NCBI RefSeq assembly: GCF_023821985.2
Contig: NZ_CP098805.1
Coordinates: 2,852,001-2,916,000 of the forward strand
From: Dyadobacter chenhuakuii
GTDB lineage: Bacteria > Bacteroidota > Bacteroidia > Cytophagales > Spirosomataceae
Direction of reading: 5' to 3'
DNA: 64,000 nt
Shown: positions 52,920 to 62,040 of the stretch, one piece after another
Layout: the number at the start of each line of letters is the position of its first letter
Numbering within the stretch: position 1 is the stretch's first letter
Position numbers and translations under genes: made by a program
The notes under the pieces: generated by a model
Seen by the model: only the letters and a program-made list of their open reading frames with translations
Database searches by the model: none
Told to the model about the DNA's origin: nothing

Positions 52920-53597
52920 TCAGCCTTCTATAACACTTCCGTTCTCGCATTTCAAAACACGCGCCGGGAATTTCCTCAGGAATTCGTGGTTATGGGTTGC
53001 CATCAGAATAGCGACGCCAGCGTTGTTGATCGTCTTAAAAACCTGCATAATCTGCTCCGCTACTTCCGGATCCAGATTACCCGTGGGCTCATCGGCGATC
53101 AGTATCCGCGGCTCGTTCAGCATGGCGCGGGCAATTACGACCCGCTGCTGCTCACCGCCCGAAAGCTGGTGAGGCATTCTTTTCTGTGCAGTTCCAAGTC
53201 CTACCTGCATTAAAACCTCAGCAATGCGCTTTGAGATTTTGCCCTTATCGTCCCAGCCAGTTGCTTTTAAAACAAATGACAGGTTATCCTCAACAGAGCG
53301 ATCGGAAAGCAACTGAAAGTCCTGAAAAACAATGCCTATTTTACGGCGGAGAAACGGAATATCAGATCTTTTAATGTTGTGCAGCTCGTAACCAACTACT
53401 TTGGCAGATCCTGTGTGCAGCCACAAGTCCGCGTACAACGTCTTCAAAAGAGAACTTTTTCCGCTTCCGGTCCGTCCGATCATGTAGACGAACTCACCGT
53501 TTTTTATTTCAAAATGTACATCGTTTAAAACAGGCCGCTCACCCTGATAAATATCTGCCCGATCCAGTATGATAATTGGCTCTGTTGACTCCGTCAT
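52920..53597 (-). CDS. ftsE: Cell division ATP-binding protein FtsE
   Basis: 225 residues of a typical ABC ATPase: Walker [10 protein letters not shown], signature L-S-G-G-E-Q-Q-R and Walker [12 protein letters not shown]. The sequence fits FtsE, which pairs with the membrane protein FtsX to control peptidoglycan hydrolases at division. ftsX is not next to it here. It begins six bases after the aldolase gene, so it is co-transcribed with an enzyme of sugar metabolism. A different ABC family is possible but less likely. Confidence 0.85.
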   Translation of the reverse strand: MTESTEPIIILDRADIYQGERPVLNDVHFEIKNGEFVYMIGRTGSGKSSLLKTLYADLWLHTGSAKVVGYELHNIKRSDIPFLRRKIGIVFQDFQLLSDRSVEDNLSFVLKATGWDDKGKISKRIAEVLMQVGLGTAQKRMPHQLSGGEQQRVVIARAMLNEPRILIADEPTGNLDPEVAEQIMQVFKTINNAGVAILMATHNHEFLRKFPARVLKCENGSVIEG

Positions 53598-53603
53598 AAA
53601 AAA

Positions 53604-54266
53604 TTAGGTATTTGGATTTCCCTTTTTGTAATCAGCAAGGAATTTTTCCAGTCCGATATCCGTAAGCGGGTGTTTCAGCAATGCTTCCATCGCGCTCAAA
53701 GGACCAGTCATTACATCTGCACCAACTTCTGCGCATTGGATAATGTGCATTGGGTGACGAACAGATGCTGCCAGAACTTGTGTATCAAAACCGTAGTTTC
53801 TGTAAATCAAAAGGATTTGCTCGATCAACGCGATACCGTCTGTTGAAATATCGTCCAGACGACCGATGAATGGAGAAACATATGTAGCACCTGCTTTTGC
53901 AGCCAAAAGAGCCTGTCCTGCTGAGAAAATCAATGTACAGTTGGTACGAACACCTTTTCCAGAGAAATATTTCAAAGCTTTAACGCCTTCTTTCGTCATA
54001 GGGATCTTCACAACGATCTTGTCGTCGATCTCGATCAATTCTTCACCTTCACGGATCATTCCAGCCAAATCGATTGAAATAACCTCTGCACTTACATCTC
54101 CTTCTACGATGTCGCAGATTGCTTTGTAGTGGCGCATGATGTTATCCCTGCCCGTAATTCCTTCCTTAGCCATTAACGATGGGTTGGTAGTAACGCCGTC
54201 CAAAACACCAAGTGCCTGTGCTTCCTGAATCTCTGCCAGGTTAGCAGTATCAATAAAAAATTTCAT
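53604..54266 (-). CDS. fsa: Fructose-6-phosphate aldolase / small transaldolase
   Basis: 220 residues, the size of the small TalC/FsaA class. The Schiff-base lysine is K87 in V-V-K-I-P-M, equivalent to K85 of E. coli FsaA. The N terminus F-F-I-D-T-A-N and T-T-N-P-S-L are also diagnostic. It may cleave fructose 6-phosphate or act as transaldolase in the pentose phosphate pathway; sequence does not decide between them. It is upstream of ftsE on the same strand with its own promoter. Confidence 0.9.
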   Translation of the reverse strand: MKFFIDTANLAEIQEAQALGVLDGVTTNPSLMAKEGITGRDNIMRHYKAICDIVEGDVSAEVISIDLAGMIREGEELIEIDDKIVVKIPMTKEGVKALKYFSGKGVRTNCTLIFSAGQALLAAKAGATYVSPFIGRLDDISTDGIALIEQILLIYRNYGFDTQVLAASVRHPMHIIQCAEVGADVMTGPLSAMEALLKHPLTDIGLEKFLADYKKGNPNT

Positions 54267-54295
54267 AACGGGAATTTATTGGTTAGAATATTCCA

Positions 54296-54325
54296 CAAAA
54301 GTAGAAAACCCTGGTCAAAAGCAAA
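54296..54325 (-). promoter_or_regulatory. Promoter of the fsa-ftsE unit
   Basis: On the minus strand TACTTTTG (54296-54303) matches TAnnTTTG, with a TTTG at 54322-54325, 18 bases upstream. It lies directly after the SRP RNA terminator T-run. Confidence 0.5.
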
Positions 54326-54363
54326 AAGAAAGAGGAGAATAGAACCGAAAGGACATAAAAAAA

Positions 54364-54454
54364 GGCAAACCGAGAATCTCACCGCATCGACCACCTACCC
54401 TTGCTTCCGTCAGGACCTGGGGGATTCGGAAGGAGCTGGTAGTTCCGATTTGCC
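54364..54454 (-). ncRNA. ffs: Signal recognition particle RNA (small bacterial type)
   Basis: On the minus strand the conserved SRP core C-C-C-C-A-G-G-T-C-C, then G-A-C-G-G-A-A-G-C-A and A-G-G-G-T-A-G-G, is seen at about 54396-54423. The ends G-G-C-A-A-A-T-C-G-G and T-C-G-G-T-T-T-G-C-C pair as a 10-base terminal stem, giving a 91-base hairpin RNA. A TTTTTTT run follows the 3' end. With Ffh the RNA targets ribosomes making membrane proteins. A promoter sits just upstream. Confidence 0.92.
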
Positions 54455-54459
54455 AGGTG

Positions 54460-54467
54460 CAAAGATA
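54460..54467 (-). promoter_or_regulatory. -7 element of the SRP RNA gene
   Basis: TATCTTTG on the minus strand matches TAnnTTTG exactly and puts the transcript start at about 54454, the first base of the terminal stem. Confidence 0.6.
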
Positions 54468-54514
54468 AAGACATTTTATTGACAAAAAGAAAACATTCAT
54501 TTAACGTTTGGGCT

Positions 54515-54522
54515 TACTTTTG
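54515..54522 (+). promoter_or_regulatory. -7 element of the TPR lipoprotein gene
   Basis: TACTTTTG matches TAnnTTTG, 27 bases before the start codon at 54549. The -33 box is unclear. Confidence 0.45.
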
Positions 54523-54548
54523 TGCGAATCAATTAGAAATGAACAGTT

Positions 54549-55250
54549 ATGCCGCGTTATTTTTTTTTATTTTTCCTCTATTTATGTGTTTCATGTGCCC
54601 AATCTTCTGATGCTTTTTTGCAAAAAGGGAAAGAATTAATGCAACAGGGCAAGACCCGTGAAGCCATTGAGTTCATCAACAAAGCCATTGAAAAAGACGA
54701 TGCGAACGCTGATGCATTCAATTTACGGGGCGTTGCTTATTACGAACTGAAAGAATACCCAAGCGCACTCCTCGACTTTGGCCAGGCAATCAAAATAAAA
54801 CCAACCTCCTACCGACCCTATTTTAACCGTGCGCTGCTTTACACAGATGAGAACAAGCTGGATTCCGCATTTGCAGATTACAACAAATCAGCCGAACTCG
54901 CGCCGGACACCGCCGACGTCTTCCTTAACCGCGGTCAGTTATTGGTGTTAATGGAAAGACCCACCGAAGCTATCGCTGACTTTGAGAAAGCCACCAAACT
55001 GGATGACAACAACAAAATGGCCTGGTATAACCTCGGAAATACCTACTATCGCAACAAAGACTACAAGAAAGCCACGCTGGCCTTTCGCCAGACCGTACGT
55101 TTGGACGCAGCTTATGGCAAAGCATTTTATGGGCTCGGCCTTGCGCAATGGAATGATGGTGAAAAGGATTTGGGTTGTACGAATCTGAAACAAGCCCTTA
55201 ATGTTGGTTACTCGGATGCTGCCAATGCGCTGGCGCAATTTTGTAAATAA
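54549..55250 (+). CDS. TPR-repeat lipoprotein
   Basis: 233 residues. A lipoprotein signal (L-C-V-S-C, lipid Cys at 16) is followed by about six tetratricopeptide repeats (F-N-L-R-G-V-A-Y-Y, F-N-R-A-L-L-Y, F-L-N-R-G-Q-L-L, W-Y-N-L-G-N-T-Y-Y). TPRs form protein-binding superhelices; the partner is unknown. It is probably anchored in the outer or inner membrane facing the periplasm. Divergent from the SRP RNA, and followed 23 bases later by a small membrane protein gene. Confidence 0.82.
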   Translation: MPRYFFLFFLYLCVSCAQSSDAFLQKGKELMQQGKTREAIEFINKAIEKDDANADAFNLRGVAYYELKEYPSALLDFGQAIKIKPTSYRPYFNRALLYTDENKLDSAFADYNKSAELAPDTADVFLNRGQLLVLMERPTEAIADFEKATKLDDNNKMAWYNLGNTYYRNKDYKKATLAFRQTVRLDAAYGKAFYGLGLAQWNDGEKDLGCTNLKQALNVGYSDAANALAQFCK

Positions 55251-55273
55251 AACCAATCTAACCCCACTTCGAT

Positions 55274-55603
55274 ATGAGACTTTTTAAGATTGCTTCCGGA
55301 ATACTTTTCATCGCTTTTGCTTATTTACAGCTTAACGACCCCGATTCGGGCTTATGGATTGCTATTTACAGTTTTGCAGCGCTTGCCTGTTTTATGAGCA
55401 TTCGTGAACTGGGGCCTAGCTGGGTGTTTTATGCGCTTGGTGCGGGATATCTGGCTGCGGCTGTGCTGCAATGGCCGCCGGAATTTGAAGGGGTATTCTT
55501 TGGAGAAACTGCCATGCGAAGCCTCAACATTGAATTGGCAAGAGAGTCGCTCGGCTTGGGAATCTGCACGATTGTGATGATTGTGATAGGCAAATGGGGC
55601 TGA
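55274..55603 (+). CDS. TMEM220-family small membrane protein
   Basis: 109 residues with four hydrophobic segments. The L-Q-L-N-D-P-D motif after the first helix and the W-I-A-I-Y segment match the TMEM220 family. Function unknown. It sits 23 bases after the TPR gene in the same orientation and its stop is one base before the end of convergent birA. Confidence 0.8.
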   Translation: MRLFKIASGILFIAFAYLQLNDPDSGLWIAIYSFAALACFMSIRELGPSWVFYALGAGYLAAAVLQWPPEFEGVFFGETAMRSLNIELARESLGLGICTIVMIVIGKWG

Positions 55604-55604
55604 T

Positions 55605-56372
55605 CTAATCTTTCAGCCATTCTATTTCTTTCAGCCCGACTTCCAGCATGCCGCTTTCGGAAAGCAATTTCAAAACCAGCTTGCCCTGCAAAGTAACATG
55701 GCTTACCGTGCCTTCAAGAACGCGGTCCTGATATTTAAACCGAACAGCGTGATTGTATCCGAACAGGTTTGTCAAATAATCTTTACGGATACGATCATTT
55801 AATGTTCTGGATTTCAAATCAGCGTAGGAATGATCGAGGCAGCGAAGCAGCTTGTGAAACTCTTCGCTGAGCACAAACTGCCGGCCTGTTTCCCTGCCAA
55901 TAGATGTTGCGTAAGAATTCGCAAAGGCTGCCTGGTTAATGTTAGCGCCTATGCCTATGATCGAGCTGGCAATTCTGCTTCCCTGAATGGAATTTTCGAT
56001 CAGGACGCCGCTTACTTTTTTGCCATTCACATGCACATCATTTGGCCATTTCACTTTGGCGTTATTTACGTATAATGCAGCATAAGCACGGATTCCCAAA
56101 GCAACTGTCTGGCTTAATAAAAACTGGTCTCCTACCGGCAGGAAACCGGGGGTTAAAATGACCGAGAATGTGAGATTCTGACCCGGATCGGCCACCCATT
56201 CGGTCCCTCGCTGCCCCCTCCCTTTTACCTGATTGTCGGTTATGACAATAGTCCCTTCGTCGAACAACCCTGCGTGCACTATTTCAGCCGCTATGTCGTT
56301 TGTAGAGTGACAAGTTGGCAGATATATAACTTTTTTACCAATTATTAAGGTATCCTGTATAGAGTTGTACAA
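55605..56372 (-). CDS. birA: Biotin-[acetyl-CoA carboxylase] ligase
   Basis: 255 residues, catalytic domain only. The biotinyl-AMP loop is G51-R-G-Q-R-G56 (canonical GRGRRG), followed by K108-W-P-N-D-V and K-K-V-S-G-V-L-I-E. There is no N-terminal winged helix, so it should not repress the biotin operon. It attaches biotin to the carrier protein of acetyl-CoA carboxylase. The gene is divergent from rsfS with a 44-base gap. Confidence 0.92.
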   Translation of the reverse strand: MYNSIQDTLIIGKKVIYLPTCHSTNDIAAEIVHAGLFDEGTIVITDNQVKGRGQRGTEWVADPGQNLTFSVILTPGFLPVGDQFLLSQTVALGIRAYAALYVNNAKVKWPNDVHVNGKKVSGVLIENSIQGSRIASSIIGIGANINQAAFANSYATSIGRETGRQFVLSEEFHKLLRCLDHSYADLKSRTLNDRIRKDYLTNLFGYNHAVRFKYQDRVLEGTVSHVTLQGKLVLKLLSESGMLEVGLKEIEWLKD

Positions 56373-56416
56373 TTTTTTTGTTTTACTTTAGGGTTTAGAA
56401 AAGGAATTAACTACGA

Positions 56417-56800
56417 ATGAAAGAACGCAAAAATAAAGAACTATCCTCAAAAGATCTCTCTGAGCTGGTAGCAAAAGGAATGATAGAAAAGAAGGGCCTG
56501 GACATCGCAATACTTGACCTCAGAAATGTAAAAAACTCAATCACTGATTTTTTTGTAATTTGTTCGGGTAACTCCGACACGCAGATAGATGCTTTGGCCA
56601 ATTCGGTTGAAGACGAAGTTTATAAAATGTCCAAAACAGAACCCTGGCAGAAGGAAGGAAAGGCGAATGGAGAGTGGATCTTGATTGATTATGTCGACGT
56701 TGTCGCACACATATTCAACAAAGATCGCCGCAAGCATTATGATCTGGAAGAACTTTGGGGAGATGCAGAGGTGACATACCTGGAAGATTCCATGGTATAA
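56417..56800 (+). CDS. rsfS: Ribosome silencing factor RsfS
   Basis: 127 residues of the RsfS/Iojap family. Typical features: A-I-L-D-L-R near residue 33, D-F-F-V-I-C-S-G-N-S-D-T-Q, and W-I-L-I-D-Y-V-D-V-V-A-H-I-F. It binds L14 and blocks subunit joining in poor nutrient conditions. ftsH follows after 72 bases in the same direction, an order found in many Bacteroidetes. Confidence 0.92.
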   Translation: MKERKNKELSSKDLSELVAKGMIEKKGLDIAILDLRNVKNSITDFFVICSGNSDTQIDALANSVEDEVYKMSKTEPWQKEGKANGEWILIDYVDVVAHIFNKDRRKHYDLEELWGDAEVTYLEDSMV

Positions 56801-56872
56801 ATGACCGGCAGGTGAACATTCGCCTGGACCGGAATGTTGTTTATTATATTTCCTCTTAATTAAAAACACAGA

Positions 56873-58930
56873 ATGTCCGAAAACGATAACAAAAGAGGGC
56901 CTCTCAGTCCTAAAAGTCCCCAAAAAGGATATCAGGGCTGGATTATCGCTGCTCTGATTGCCACTATACTTGGAATAACATATCTAAACCGGACCTCAAC
57001 CATTCGCGAGACGACGCAAAAGCGTTTCGAGAAAATGATGGCTGACAAAGAAGTCGAACGGGTAACGATTGTTAATGACAAGTCTGTTGAGGTAACGCTG
57101 AAACCAGAGGCCCTGAAACAAGATAAATACAAGGTTGTTGCAAAGGAGAATAACTACTTCGGTGGTGAGACAGTTTCTCATTACCAATTCCAGGTAACGT
57201 CCGCTGAAACATTTAAGAAAGATTTCGACAAGATGCAGGAAGGCATTCCTGACGATGACAAGGTGCCTTTTGTTGTAGATACGCGCAACGACTGGACCAG
57301 CTTCCTCGGAACCTGGGGCTTTTTCATTGTCATGATCCTGGTGATGTACTTCATTCTGGGCAGAATGTCCGGCGGCGTTGGGCCGGGTGGTCAGATCTTT
57401 AACATTGGTCGTTCACGTGCTACATTGTTCGATGCTGAAAACAAAGTTAAAATTACTTTTAACGACGTTGCAGGCCTTGACGAAGCGAAAGAAGAGATCA
57501 AAGAGATCGTTGAATATCTGCAAAGCCCGGACAAATTCAAGAAGCTGGGTGCTAAAATTCCAAAAGGTGCATTGCTTGTAGGACCTCCGGGAACGGGTAA
57601 AACATTGTTGGCCAAGGCAGTTGCCGGTGAAGCTGGCGTTCCATTCTTCTCCCTGTCCGGTTCAGACTTTGTTGAAATGTTCGTGGGTGTGGGTGCGGCG
57701 CGTGTTCGTGACCTTTTCAAGCAAGCAAAAGAAAAAGCGCCTTGTATCATCTTTATTGATGAGATCGACGCAGTTGGCCGTTCACGTGGACGTGGTGCAA
57801 TGCCAGGTTCCAATGATGAACGCGAAAATACATTGAACTCGCTGCTGGTTGAAATGGATGGTTTTGCTACCGATTCCGGTATCATTATCGTAGCAGCAAC
57901 CAACCGTCCTGACGTTTTGGACCCAGCTTTGCTTCGTCCAGGCCGTTTTGACCGTCAGATCTCAGTTGATAAGCCGGATGTTATCGGTCGTGAAGCGATT
58001 TTCAAAGTGCATTTGAAACCTTTGAAATTGTCGACTGACGTTAACATTCAAAAACTATCATCTCAGACGCCCGGTTTTGCGGGAGCTGAAATTGCGAACG
58101 TTTGTAACGAAGCAGCATTAATTGCAGCCCGTCGTAACCGTGAGGAAGTAACTATGCAGGATTTCCAGGATGCAATGGACCGGGTTATCGGTGGTTTGGA
58201 AAAGAAAAACAAACTGATCTCCCCTGAGGAAAAGGAAATCGTTGCTTACCATGAAGCAGGTCACGCAGTTGCAGGCTGGTTCCTGGAACATGCTGATCCA
58301 TTGGTTAAAGTATCGATCGTTCCCCGTGGTGTTGCTGCATTAGGTTACGCCCAGTATCTGCCGAGAGAACAGTATTTGTATCGTACAGAACAGCTGTTTG
58401 ACGAAATGTGCATGACATTAGGCGGTCGCGCTGCGGAAGATGTGGTTTTCGGCAAGATCTCTACCGGTGCATTAAGTGACCTTGAACGCGTTACGAAAGT
58501 GGCGTATAGCATGGTAACTATGTACGGAATGAACGAGCGTATCGGAAACATTTCTTACTACGATTCCAAACAAAGCGACTACGCATTCACGAAGCCATAT
58601 TCCGAATCAACGTCACAAGCTATTGATGAAGAAGTTAGAAAGCTGATCGATCAGGCATACCAGTTTGTTAAAAATCTTTTATTCGAGAAGCGGGACAAAT
58701 TGGAAGTGTTGGCGAAAGAGCTTTTGGAAAAAGAAATTTTATTCCAGAGTGATCTTGAAAAACTGATTGGAAAACGTCCTTACGAGAAGGAAACGAGCTA
58801 TCAGGCCTACATTAACCGTCGTTCCAATGAAGAAGCAGCGATCCATGAGGAAGTTGTAAAACATACATTGGAAAAAGACAACAAAGAAGAAGAATTGGCA
58901 GAAGCAGGTAAAGACGTTTCAAACGAATAA
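56873..58930 (+). CDS. ftsH: ATP-dependent zinc metalloprotease FtsH
   Basis: 685 residues. Two N-terminal membrane segments (about 22-40 and 144-164) flank a periplasmic region. The AAA+ ATPase has Walker A G237-P-P-G-T-G-K243-T244, and the protease has the zinc site H460-E461-A-G-H464. The protein forms hexamers that extract and degrade damaged membrane proteins and regulators. The C-terminal tail is acidic. All catalytic residues are present and the length is normal. Confidence 0.96.
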   Translation: MSENDNKRGPLSPKSPQKGYQGWIIAALIATILGITYLNRTSTIRETTQKRFEKMMADKEVERVTIVNDKSVEVTLKPEALKQDKYKVVAKENNYFGGETVSHYQFQVTSAETFKKDFDKMQEGIPDDDKVPFVVDTRNDWTSFLGTWGFFIVMILVMYFILGRMSGGVGPGGQIFNIGRSRATLFDAENKVKITFNDVAGLDEAKEEIKEIVEYLQSPDKFKKLGAKIPKGALLVGPPGTGKTLLAKAVAGEAGVPFFSLSGSDFVEMFVGVGAARVRDLFKQAKEKAPCIIFIDEIDAVGRSRGRGAMPGSNDERENTLNSLLVEMDGFATDSGIIIVAATNRPDVLDPALLRPGRFDRQISVDKPDVIGREAIFKVHLKPLKLSTDVNIQKLSSQTPGFAGAEIANVCNEAALIAARRNREEVTMQDFQDAMDRVIGGLEKKNKLISPEEKEIVAYHEAGHAVAGWFLEHADPLVKVSIVPRGVAALGYAQYLPREQYLYRTEQLFDEMCMTLGGRAAEDVVFGKISTGALSDLERVTKVAYSMVTMYGMNERIGNISYYDSKQSDYAFTKPYSESTSQAIDEEVRKLIDQAYQFVKNLLFEKRDKLEVLAKELLEKEILFQSDLEKLIGKRPYEKETSYQAYINRRSNEEAAIHEEVVKHTLEKDNKEEELAEAGKDVSNE

Positions 58931-58958
58931 GGCGCTTTGACTTCATAATGATATATAT

Positions 58959-58983
58959 AGCCGGGCAATCACATTGTCCGGCT
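58959..58983 (+). terminator. Terminator of ftsH
   Basis: An 11-base stem with one G-T wobble (58959-58969 with 58973-58983) is followed by a T-rich stretch. The T-stretch also contains the -7 element of the next gene. Confidence 0.75.
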
Positions 58984-58985
58984 AT

Positions 58986-58993
58986 TATTTTTG
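58986..58993 (+). promoter_or_regulatory. -7 element of the aldose epimerase gene
   Basis: TATTTTTG matches TAnnTTTG exactly, 32 bases before the start at 59025. It overlaps the terminator tail of ftsH, a compact arrangement. Confidence 0.45.
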
Positions 58994-59024
58994 TAACAAA
59001 CATCCATCCCAAACCCCGCAACAA

Positions 59025-59972
59025 ATGTCTTTTGAAATAATTGAACAACAATTTGGCGAGCTTACTGAACTTGTAATCCAGGAATCAACAACTGGAAATC
59101 GCTGTGTTATTATTCCTGAGTTAGGCGGCATTGTTCGCCAGTTATCACTAAGAAAAGGCATTACTTTATTTTCTCTGTTAAAGACGCCGCCTACTCCCGA
59201 CAGCCTCCTTGCGGATACAAAGAGCGCTAGCGAACTCCTCTTTCCGTTTGCCAGCAGGATTCCGGATGGGAAATATAAGTTTCTGGGTAAAGAATATCAG
59301 TTGGTTAAAAATGAAACCGGCAACCTGAATGCTATACATGGATTGGTGAGAAAACAATCATTCAACATTGAGGAGCAGGACATTCAGGCCGACAGGGCTT
59401 CGGTGAAACTCTCCTATTCGATCAATAATCCCGAAGGCTATCCATTTGCCGTGGATTTCTCTGTGCTCTATACATTGCACGCAGACGGGCGGTTTGTATT
59501 AACTTATGAGGCGATTAATCAAGGTAATGAGCCGGCTCCGGCAATGTTTGGATGGCATCCGTATTTCGTTCTTGGTAATGAGCAGGCCGACGCATGGAAG
59601 ATCAACATTCCATCTGATGAAATTGTAGATTTTGACAATAACCAGATTCCGGTTGGCAGAAAGCCGTTTCTTGTAGAAAAGCCGACCAAAATATATCAGA
59701 AAGCTTTTGATAATTGCTTCGTGGTAAATGCTGCGTCTGACAGTGTTACAACTGAGCTGATTTCAGAGAATCAGGATATTACATTGCGGATCAAACAGGA
59801 AACCGGAGAAGGCAAGTTTAATTATCTGGTCGTATACACTCCGCCTGCGCGCGATTGTGTGGCTATTGAGCCATTAACAGCAAATGTGGATTCATTCAAT
59901 TCCGGCGAAGGGCTTAACATTCTTGCGCATGGAAAGAGCATTTCCGGCTCCATTACGCTTACGCTGGTTTAA
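59025..59972 (+). CDS. Aldose 1-epimerase family protein
   Basis: 315 residues from the Met at 59025; the frame is open upstream but the added residues overlap the promoter. Expected residues are seen: His in A-I-H-G-L-V, His in F-G-W-H-P-Y-F, and Glu in A-I-E-P-L-T-A-N-V-D-S-F-N. It interconverts alpha and beta anomers of hexoses; the ligand preference is not clear and the family includes phospho-sugar and other forms. Cytoplasmic, no signal peptide. Its stop overlaps the convergent nucleotidyltransferase gene by four bases. Confidence 0.82.
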   Translation: MSFEIIEQQFGELTELVIQESTTGNRCVIIPELGGIVRQLSLRKGITLFSLLKTPPTPDSLLADTKSASELLFPFASRIPDGKYKFLGKEYQLVKNETGNLNAIHGLVRKQSFNIEEQDIQADRASVKLSYSINNPEGYPFAVDFSVLYTLHADGRFVLTYEAINQGNEPAPAMFGWHPYFVLGNEQADAWKINIPSDEIVDFDNNQIPVGRKPFLVEKPTKIYQKAFDNCFVVNAASDSVTTELISENQDITLRIKQETGEGKFNYLVVYTPPARDCVAIEPLTANVDSFNSGEGLNILAHGKSISGSITLTLV

Positions 59973-61105
59973 GAGCGGTGTTGCTTGTACCAAAAAGCCT
60001 TATGCCAGAGCAACTTCCAGTGAGTGAGATAGCGTAAATGGGCAGCGATAATTGCACATTTAATGCTCAAATTATCTCTATGGCGCATATTATAAGTAAA
60101 TATGCGCCACGATTTTGACTTCAATACCGGACGTTCGTTTTCCCAATGCGTAAGAATTGCATTTCTAAAATGTTCGGAAGGAGCGTTCACAGTATCTGCC
60201 ATGTTCGGGCTTGAAAAGGTTTCACCAGTAAGCATATGGGCCATCGCCAGCGATTCCATGAGCAGCCGGTTGAAACCTTTCTTTATGGTCATATTCTGAA
60301 TGTAATCCCAATCAAGTTCACCCGCATGTTTCCGTAAAAGTCTTACGAAATCGCCCATGTATTTCAGCTTGTCCCACTGCTCGATGCCGCCATGATGAAT
60401 GACCATCAGGAGCAATTGGTTTTCCATGCGGGGAATATGGATAGCAGCACCAGCCATTTGCACCTCAATCATATCCTTTGAAAGTTCTTCCCAGGTCAGA
60501 TCATAGCAGTAACGCGGGTAACTCGGCCTCCACTGGACTTCCAGCGACTGCAATGTATGTTCCCCGACCGGTTCCAAAGGAAGCTGATAATCCGTATCCA
60601 GATAGGCCTGTCTCAATGCATCCTTACTTAATAAATACCTGCGGTAAGCGTCTGGTGCAAAGCCACTTGATTTTAATGTGTCAAGACTTTGCGGAACATC
60701 TTCTTCCTTGACAAAAAAGTCAATATCGCCGAATTCCCGCTGATTGGGCTTGTCATACAACAGCCAGGCCCACAATGCACCTTTCATTAAAAAAGCTTTG
60801 ACGTCAGCCGCAATAAGCTGCTGATATAAGCGCACGGAAATTCCTAAAAACGCCATATTTGTCACGGCCTGCCCCATCGCGAATTCTTTCAAAGCCGCTA
60901 AATGTTTAACAGGAATTTCAGGCTGTTCTGCCCCATTTTGCAAATGATCCAGCAATAATGGTCTCACCTGATGCCAGTTGGCCAGCCTTGTGAATTTTGG
61001 CCAGATTACCTCGCGTTGATGTATTTGGAATGGCAGTTTTGATTTCCCTCCGAGCGCAGCTTCAATCAGCAGGGCCAGTTCGGGCGAAATTTTCAGGTCT
61101 GGCAT
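59969..61105 (-). CDS. Nucleotidyltransferase family protein in lasso-like operon
   Basis: 378 residues of the PF14907 type (NTP_transf_5). Key residues: K108-G in L-M-K-G-A-L, and D127-I-D129 in F-G-D-I-D-F-F, the metal-binding pair of nucleotidyltransferases. Such genes appear in some lasso-peptide clusters and beside HprK-like kinases, where their function is uncertain; the natural substrate might be the peptide product. The gene starts one base after the kinase stop, so it is the last gene of the operon. Confidence 0.8.
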   Translation of the reverse strand: MPDLKISPELALLIEAALGGKSKLPFQIHQREVIWPKFTRLANWHQVRPLLLDHLQNGAEQPEIPVKHLAALKEFAMGQAVTNMAFLGISVRLYQQLIAADVKAFLMKGALWAWLLYDKPNQREFGDIDFFVKEEDVPQSLDTLKSSGFAPDAYRRYLLSKDALRQAYLDTDYQLPLEPVGEHTLQSLEVQWRPSYPRYCYDLTWEELSKDMIEVQMAGAAIHIPRMENQLLLMVIHHGGIEQWDKLKYMGDFVRLLRKHAGELDWDYIQNMTIKKGFNRLLMESLAMAHMLTGETFSSPNMADTVNAPSEHFRNAILTHWENERPVLKSKSWRIFTYNMRHRDNLSIKCAIIAAHLRYLTHWKLLWHKAFWYKQHRS

Positions 61106-61106
61106 A

Positions 61107-62024
61107 TTATCCGGCTATTAATTGTTCCGGAATGCATTCACTGACCCATTTTTCCAGGTTTTCAAATCCGTCCGGACGTTTCTTCTTCCACAGCTTCGCG
61201 GATTTGCTGCATTGAAAGCTCTGTAAAAAAAGTCTTTTCAAAACGTCCCTGGTAAGCAGCTGGCTGGGCAGCGGGAAGTGCTTCAATGTCTCGGTAGGGA
61301 TCTCAGCAGCAGACAGCGCTGCCAGCGGCTTCCTATTGCGCGCTCTATGCAAAAAAAACACCTCCTTTAATGGCACTGGCTCATGTGAAAAATCTGATTT
61401 CGGCTCATAAGAGAATTTGTTGACACCTTCGCTCACCGGATGTAATTCGGATTCCGAGTAGTGCAGGCCGGCGACCGTCTTGTCCCAGATTTTAAGCTGT
61501 GGATATGCAGGAACAATGTAAGCTGATCCATCTTCATGGAAGGCGATGGCGGTTAAATCGTCGCTTAGTAATTTGCAACCTGCCTTAATAAACGCAGCTG
61601 CCGTTGTTGACTTTCCGGCTCCCGGCGTTCCCATGAAACACCAGCCTTCATTGCCAACCTGCACCGAGCTTGCATGCAGGAGAAACAACCCGCGTTGAAA
61701 CAGGATTAAACCAATAGCCTCACTTACTGTAAACAGGCTTATCAGATTACCGTCATTAGTTAATGCATTAACATACAAATAATTGCCATTTGTGGCTTTA
61801 AACGATGCTATATTATCCCAATGCAGATAAAGATTCTCGTCAGCATCTTTCCCGAATGATGCCCGCACGCCTCTTCGATATAATTGTGTTTTGCCCAGAG
61901 CAGGCAATTCGAATGCTGCTGATTTGATATATAAATCGGGATCGGATTTAGCGTCTCCGTCACTTAATTCGGGAAGTTGTATTTCGGAAAGGATATTTAA
62001 CCCAAAGGCTTTATAATAATGCAT
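61107..62024 (-). CDS. HprK-like kinase in lasso-like operon
   Basis: 305 residues from the Met at 62024. The C-terminal half has the P-loop G132-T-P-G-A-G-K138-S-T and L-L-S-D155-D156, matching HPr kinase motifs; H117 in L-L-H-A-S-S precedes it. The N-terminal half is unlike the HprK sensor domain. In lasso-peptide clusters such as paeninodin, related kinases phosphorylate the C-terminal serine of the precursor. Target here is unknown. It starts 16 bases after the B2 gene stop. Confidence 0.82.
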   Translation of the reverse strand: MHYYKAFGLNILSEIQLPELSDGDAKSDPDLYIKSAAFELPALGKTQLYRRGVRASFGKDADENLYLHWDNIASFKATNGNYLYVNALTNDGNLISLFTVSEAIGLILFQRGLFLLHASSVQVGNEGWCFMGTPGAGKSTTAAAFIKAGCKLLSDDLTAIAFHEDGSAYIVPAYPQLKIWDKTVAGLHYSESELHPVSEGVNKFSYEPKSDFSHEPVPLKEVFFLHRARNRKPLAALSAAEIPTETLKHFPLPSQLLTRDVLKRLFLQSFQCSKSAKLWKKKRPDGFENLEKWVSECIPEQLIAG

Positions 62025-62040
62025 GTATATTATGGTAAAA

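Noticed and set aside
54279-54482. 67-residue frame across the SRP RNA
   Set aside because: It covers the SRP RNA gene and two promoters; composition is typical of a non-coding structured region.
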